Below are positions 60,417 through 64,000 of a DNA stretch of 64,000 nt, one piece after another. The stretch comes from Acidimicrobiaceae bacterium (GTDB taxonomy: Bacteria > Actinomycetota > Acidimicrobiia > Acidimicrobiales > MedAcidi-G1), in NCBI GenBank assembly GCA_002717365.1, contig PBDJ01000027.1:1-64000 (forward strand). The letters run 5' to 3'. The notes under the pieces were generated by a model, which saw nothing but the letters and a program-made list of their open reading frames with translations, did no database searches and was not told where the DNA came from. The position numbers and the translations under genes were made by a program. Each line of letters opens with the position of its first letter. The first letter of the stretch is position 1.

Positions 60417-61391
60417 TCACTGTTCGGCCCCCTCGAGGCGACGACCAGTCGCTTCGGCGAACACGTCATCGAGGCTCGGGGCGTCGAGTTCCAGGTGGGA
60501 GACGGTGACTCCGGCATCGTCCAGGGCCCGGACCACCTCGGCCACCCGTGCTGTACCCCCGTCGAGACCGATAGCGCACCGACCCTCACGGGCCGGACGC
60601 TCGGGTCCGAAGCCGACAAGTACCTGGCGAGCCGACTCGAGGAAGACCGGGTCGACGTCCACCCGCAGCGTCGGAGAACCGACCGTGGACTTGAGGTCCT
60701 CCGGTGAACCTTCACGAACCAGCCGGCCGCGGTCGATGATGGCGATTCGGCCTGCCAACTCGTCCGCCTCCTCGAGGTACTGGGTGGTGAGGAAGACTGT
60801 CGTTCCTAGTTCGCTGTTGAGCCGGCGCACCTCCTCCCAGAGAGCAAGTCGGCTAGTGGGGTCCAGCCCAGCGGACGGCTCGTCAAGGAAAAGGATGCTG
60901 GGCTCGTGCACCAGCGAGAGGGCAAGGTCGAGGCGCCTCCGCATGCCCCCCGAGTAGGTCGCCACGCGCCGACTCGCCGCACCGGTCAGCCCGACCCTGG
61001 CCAGGAGTTCCGCTCCACGACTCCTGGACTCCGACCGGGAAATGCCGTGGAGCACCGCCTGGAGTCGCATCAGTTCGTTCCCCGTCATGAGCGGATCGAT
61101 AGAGGCGTCCTGTAAGGCCACGCCAATGATCCGCCGGACATCCGCTGCTGACTTCTCTACGTCGTGGCCGCCGATCCTCGCTGCACCCCCGGTGGGTCGA
61201 AGCAGGGTGGTGAGCATCCGGACAGTGGTCGACTTGCCGGCACCGTTGGGCCCCAGAAATCCAAAGACCTCGCCCCGGGTAACGGCCAGGTCAATTCCGT
61301 CAACAGCGACCACCTCACCGAAAGTCCGTTCGAGGCCACTGGCCTCGATCACGACGTCGCCGCCGAATCGTGCCCCCGTGTTCCCGCCCAT
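60417..61391 (-). CDS. ABC exporter ATP-binding protein (DrrA-like)
   Basis: 324 aa. Walker A 'GFLGPNGAGKSTTVRML', Q-loop 'VALQDASIDP', signature 'YSGGMRRRLDLALSL', Walker B 'SILFLDEPSAGLDP' and H-loop region 'TTVFLTTQYLEEADELAGR' (Q instead of H is usual in DrrA). The C-terminal extension of about 90 residues 'LRVDVDPVFLESARQVL' is typical of DrrA-type daunorubicin exporters. With the two permeases it forms a complete three-gene exporter for an unknown hydrophobic compound. ATG at 61391. Confidence 0.92.
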   Translation of the reverse strand: MGGNTGARFGGDVVIEASGLERTFGEVVAVDGIDLAVTRGEVFGFLGPNGAGKSTTVRMLTTLLRPTGGAARIGGHDVEKSAADVRRIIGVALQDASIDPLMTGNELMRLQAVLHGISRSESRSRGAELLARVGLTGAASRRVATYSGGMRRRLDLALSLVHEPSILFLDEPSAGLDPTSRLALWEEVRRLNSELGTTVFLTTQYLEEADELAGRIAIIDRGRLVREGSPEDLKSTVGSPTLRVDVDPVFLESARQVLVGFGPERPAREGRCAIGLDGGTARVAEVVRALDDAGVTVSHLELDAPSLDDVFAEATGRRLEGAEQ

Positions 61392-61554
61392 ACGCGGCCC
61401 TTCCTACTCGCTGAAACCCATCGGAGTGCCAGACGGGCGATGGGTAACCCGGAGCATCGGACCTCTCCGCGGATTCAGGCCCTGTCGATCAACCTGCTCT
61501 CCAGGCGGCCGACGCGTACCTTCCACCGACCACCGTCGACGGCCCTAGGGTCGG

Positions 61555-62349
61555 ATGATGCGGGACGACATCAGCACCTGGCACTACGGGCTGGTCGCAC
61601 GCTGGTGGGCAGAGTTCAAGGTAGGCGGGGAGGACGTCGAGTACTTCCGTGGTGTCATTGAGCGATGCGGTGAACCAGCGTTGGACGCCGGATGTGGAAC
61701 CGGACGCCTGCTGCTCCCCTTCCTTCGGTCCAACATGGACGTCGACGGCAGTGACGTCTCTCCGGACATGCTCGGCTGGTGCGCTGCGAAGGCCGAAATG
61801 GAGGGACTCTCCGCGAACCTGTACCCACAGGCAATACACGAACTCGATCTGCCACGCCGGTATCAAACGATCATCGTTTGCGGCTCGTTCGGCTTGGGTG
61901 GCACGCGTGCTGATGACCTCGAAGGTTTGCGTCGTCTTCATGCGCACCTAGAACCGGGTGGAACGCTCGTCATGGACCACTACCCACCCAAACGCGACAC
62001 GGACTATGACCAGGCGCTGGTTGAGAGCCACGACCTCCCGCACCCCTGGCCATACCAAGGTGATCGCCGACGGACCGAGAGCGGAACAGAACTCGAGTTG
62101 CGGGTTCGCCTACTTGCAACAAACCCGGTGGAGCAGACCATCACCCGAGAGATCTCGGTGCGTGAGTTCGTGGATGGCGTAGAGGTTGACCACCAAGTCT
62201 ATTCGATCGTGATCTGTGGCTACTCGATTTCAGAGGTCGAGTCGATGCTCGGAATAGCCGGGTTTGTCGATATCCGAGTAACCGGGGCACTCGAAGATCG
62301 GCCCCCACAGTCCCAAGACGAGTTCATCGTGTTCAAGGCGACGGCCTAG
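61555..62349 (+). CDS. SAM-dependent class I methyltransferase
   Basis: 264 aa. Motif I 'PALDAGCGTGRLLLPFL' binds S-adenosylmethionine, 'VDGSDVSPDMLGWC' provides the acidic residue for the ribose, and 'AHLEPGGTLVMDHY' is the post-motif strand. It is divergent from the DrrA-like gene across 163 bp. Two in-frame ATG codons (61555, 61558) give the same protein within one residue. The target is unknown; small-molecule methylation linked to the exporter is possible but not shown. Confidence 0.87.
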   Translation: MMRDDISTWHYGLVARWWAEFKVGGEDVEYFRGVIERCGEPALDAGCGTGRLLLPFLRSNMDVDGSDVSPDMLGWCAAKAEMEGLSANLYPQAIHELDLPRRYQTIIVCGSFGLGGTRADDLEGLRRLHAHLEPGGTLVMDHYPPKRDTDYDQALVESHDLPHPWPYQGDRRRTESGTELELRVRLLATNPVEQTITREISVREFVDGVEVDHQVYSIVICGYSISEVESMLGIAGFVDIRVTGALEDRPPQSQDEFIVFKATA

Positions 62350-62414
62350 GTCGCTTCGACCGTGACCAGCCAGCCTCCGGGGCTCTAACGGAAACGCCGA
62401 ATTAAGCGATCGCC

Positions 62415-63929
62415 TCAGCCTCCGACGTCGATCGGTTCGGAAATGGCCTCGAAGTCCATCTCCTCGTTGTTCCACCGGGCGAGTGTCAGGGAGTCGCGCG
62501 CGTCGTGCTTGTCCGGACCCAGTGAGGCGGACGCGTAGCCCGGGAGATCAATGTGGCCTAAAGACGCCGCGGAGGCGGCAAACGACTCGTTGGTGAGATG
62601 GGGTCCGGCAGCGGAAGCCACCAACTCGAACAGGGTGAGGGACTGACAGGCATTAACCATCCCGGCCCAGTGGTTGGTCTCTCCGTCGGCTAGGTCAGTG
62701 GGCGGGCGGACGGTCGTTCCGGCCACGGCGTCGGCGATTTGAAGACATCGCCCCCACGTCGGGTCGTCTCGGGAGGAAAAGTCCATATTGGTGATGACGA
62801 GCGTCGACTCCAGGTTGGGCGGCGGATCCTGCGACCAAGAACTGATCGAGTCGCCGTTGTGGATCAGTAGGTTGAACTCGCCTCCTAGACGTGCGAGGTA
62901 CTCGTACGTGTAGGGGTCCTCCCCGACCACCAGGAAACTCGCCACTCCCTCCACTCGCGCCCTCTCCGTGAGGACATCGAGGAAGGCGATGGTGGCCGCC
63001 TCGTCACCCGTGTAATCACTGATGGCGACAACCGAGACCGTCTCGCCAGTTACTTCGAGAGCGGCCACCATGTCGTCAATGATCGGCTGGTAGTCGGAAT
63101 TCGCTCCGAGGAGCAGATAGGGGCCAAGGTCGTCAAGCCACCCCGTCTCACGCAGCAGGTTCACGAAGGCCACGCCCCGTCTCGTGAGGCTCATGTCGTA
63201 GGAGATCCAGGGCGCCCGGGCCCGGTCGACTTGTTCGGGCGTGGGATGGCCGCCCACGAGAATCGTCTCGTGGAGGTCCGTGAAGCACTCGTTGACGTCC
63301 TCGGCACCCGGACCAGCGAAGCCATTCACCACAGCGAAGACCTGCTCGTCCTCGGTCAGTTCTGTGCAAGCGGTATCGGCGGTCACCGAGCCGACGGGTA
63401 AGAAGCTGCGGGAGACGAGGTCGACGCGTCGGCCGAGGACCCCGCCTCGGCTGTTGATATCGGCAACCATCGCCTCAAAGACGGGGATCCAGTTGTCGTA
63501 GGTGAGCGATAGGTCGAAAATCTGGTTCAAGCTCTCGAAGTCGATCACGGTGAGACCGATCTTGATCGCTTCCGACGTGACACCTCGGAAGGTGTCCTCC
63601 AGGACGAACGTCGTCGTCGGAACGGCTGAGGTGGTTGTCGCTGCGATAGTCGTCGAAGTCGACACTGTCGTGGTCGCCGGTGGGGACATCGTCGAAGTGA
63701 CGGTCACCGGGGCAGCGGTCGTCGGGATAGCCAAGGTGGTCGTCGCGACGACAGTCGTTGATCTGGGAGCTGTCGTGGTGGCCAATGCGATCGTCGTCGT
63801 CGTCACGGTCGCCGTGGTCGATACGGCAACCACCTCGACCGGCGGTGTGGACCCACCTTGCCCGCAGGTTGTTGTCCCCGCCAGGACAGCCGTCAGGACG
63901 GCCAGGGTGACCCGGGGGTTAGGTCGCAT
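62415..63929 (-). CDS. Substrate-binding lipoprotein of the branched-chain amino acid (LivJ/Peripla_BP_6) type
   Basis: 504 aa from the ATG at 63929 (a GTG at 63935 is the track start). Hydrophobic signal 'RVTLAVLTAVLAGTTTC' ends in a Cys with a weak lipobox, followed by a Thr/Val-rich linker of about 90 residues. The binding fold follows: 'AIKIGLTVIDFESLNQIFDLSL', 'AMVADINSRGGVLGRRVDLV', 'DEQVFAVVNGFAGPGAEDVNECF' and 'TGETVSVVAISDYTGDEAATIAFLDVL'. It is larger than usual because of the linker. No permease or ATPase partner is nearby in the window, so it might act as an orphan receptor. It overlaps the end of an upstream gene by 11 bp. Confidence 0.85.
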   Translation of the reverse strand: MRPNPRVTLAVLTAVLAGTTTCGQGGSTPPVEVVAVSTTATVTTTTIALATTTAPRSTTVVATTTLAIPTTAAPVTVTSTMSPPATTTVSTSTTIAATTTSAVPTTTFVLEDTFRGVTSEAIKIGLTVIDFESLNQIFDLSLTYDNWIPVFEAMVADINSRGGVLGRRVDLVSRSFLPVGSVTADTACTELTEDEQVFAVVNGFAGPGAEDVNECFTDLHETILVGGHPTPEQVDRARAPWISYDMSLTRRGVAFVNLLRETGWLDDLGPYLLLGANSDYQPIIDDMVAALEVTGETVSVVAISDYTGDEAATIAFLDVLTERARVEGVASFLVVGEDPYTYEYLARLGGEFNLLIHNGDSISSWSQDPPPNLESTLVITNMDFSSRDDPTWGRCLQIADAVAGTTVRPPTDLADGETNHWAGMVNACQSLTLFELVASAAGPHLTNESFAASAASLGHIDLPGYASASLGPDKHDARDSLTLARWNNEEMDFEAISEPIDVGG

Positions 63930-64000
63930 CGGCACCCGTGGGCACGGCGCCCGAACGGGTTGCCTGATCCAGGGCGTAAGCCCAGCCTTCGGGTGGCAGG
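63919..64000 (-). CDS. 3' end of an unidentified gene (partial)
   Basis: The minus-strand frame from the window edge reads LPPEGWAYALDQATRSGAVP and then six more codons to TAA at 63919-63921. It overlaps the start of the substrate-binding protein by 11 bp. The composition looks like a real protein C-terminus. Too short to assign a family. Confidence 0.5.
   Translation of the reverse strand, partial: LPPEGWAYALDQATRSGAVPTGADAT

Overview
The window is a high-GC actinobacterial chromosome segment, most likely from a member of the Acidimicrobiia; this taxonomic call is an inference. It rests on frequent GTG starts and on a mec-cysM-rph-rdgB gene order that matches the Mycobacterium tuberculosis Rv1334-Rv1341 neighbourhood. 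Coenzyme-F420-type and acyl-CoA enzymes and many Thr-rich lipoprotein linkers fit the same picture. Two clearly different base-composition regimes are visible: GC-rich flanks (about 1-18.9 kb and 52.2-64 kb) and an AT-richer interior (about 21.6-51.9 kb).

Left flank (1-18.95 kb): a partial acyl-CoA carboxylase carboxyltransferase, amidohydrolase, enoyl-CoA hydratase, phosphotransferase, CoA transferase and cysteine-desulfurase-like genes. Selenophosphate synthetase selD is encoded with an in-frame TGA (selenocysteine), so the ORF track truncates it. Then come two NTF2-like proteins coupled to an isocitrate dehydrogenase kinase/phosphatase (aceK), followed by rpe, a clpP paralogue, tRNA-Leu(UAG) and a PAS-GGDEF-EAL protein. 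The mec-cysM-rph-rdgB operon comes next, and finally smpB and tmRNA (ssrA).

Genomic island (18.95-52.17 kb): the 3' end of ssrA is repeated exactly over 21 bp about 33.2 kb downstream. A tyrosine recombinase lies just inside the left copy, and TTGCACA-type short repeats lie near both ends. The cargo is catabolic. A rightward block holds a serine-hydrolase lipoprotein, a coupled 56-codon leader ORF, a three-subunit molybdenum hydroxylase, a complete BMP-type ABC importer, an amidohydrolase and a CocE-type hydrolase. A convergent leftward block is headed by a small unknown protein, a DapB-like dehydrogenase, an OB-fold/thiolase pair, an LLM flavin monooxygenase, an amidohydrolase and a CoA ligase. 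It continues with a five-gene set laid out like acetophenone carboxylase (apcABCDE), a second CoA ligase, a D-aminoacylase, an SDR and a GNAT protein. Read together, the island looks like an uptake, hydroxylation/oxidation, ketone carboxylation, CoA activation and thiolytic cleavage pathway for an unidentified, possibly nitrogen-containing, organic substrate.

Right flank (52.17-64 kb): a DUF418 membrane protein between two copies of another 21-bp repeat, then a lipoprotein predicted to be a five-bladed propeller. After it comes a very large secreted fusion of a class C beta-lactamase-like domain, an alpha/beta hydrolase and a cupredoxin. A DrrAB-like ABC exporter, a methyltransferase, a branched-chain-amino-acid-type substrate-binding protein and the 3' end of an unidentified gene complete the window. 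No rRNA, CRISPR array or insertion sequence transposase was seen.
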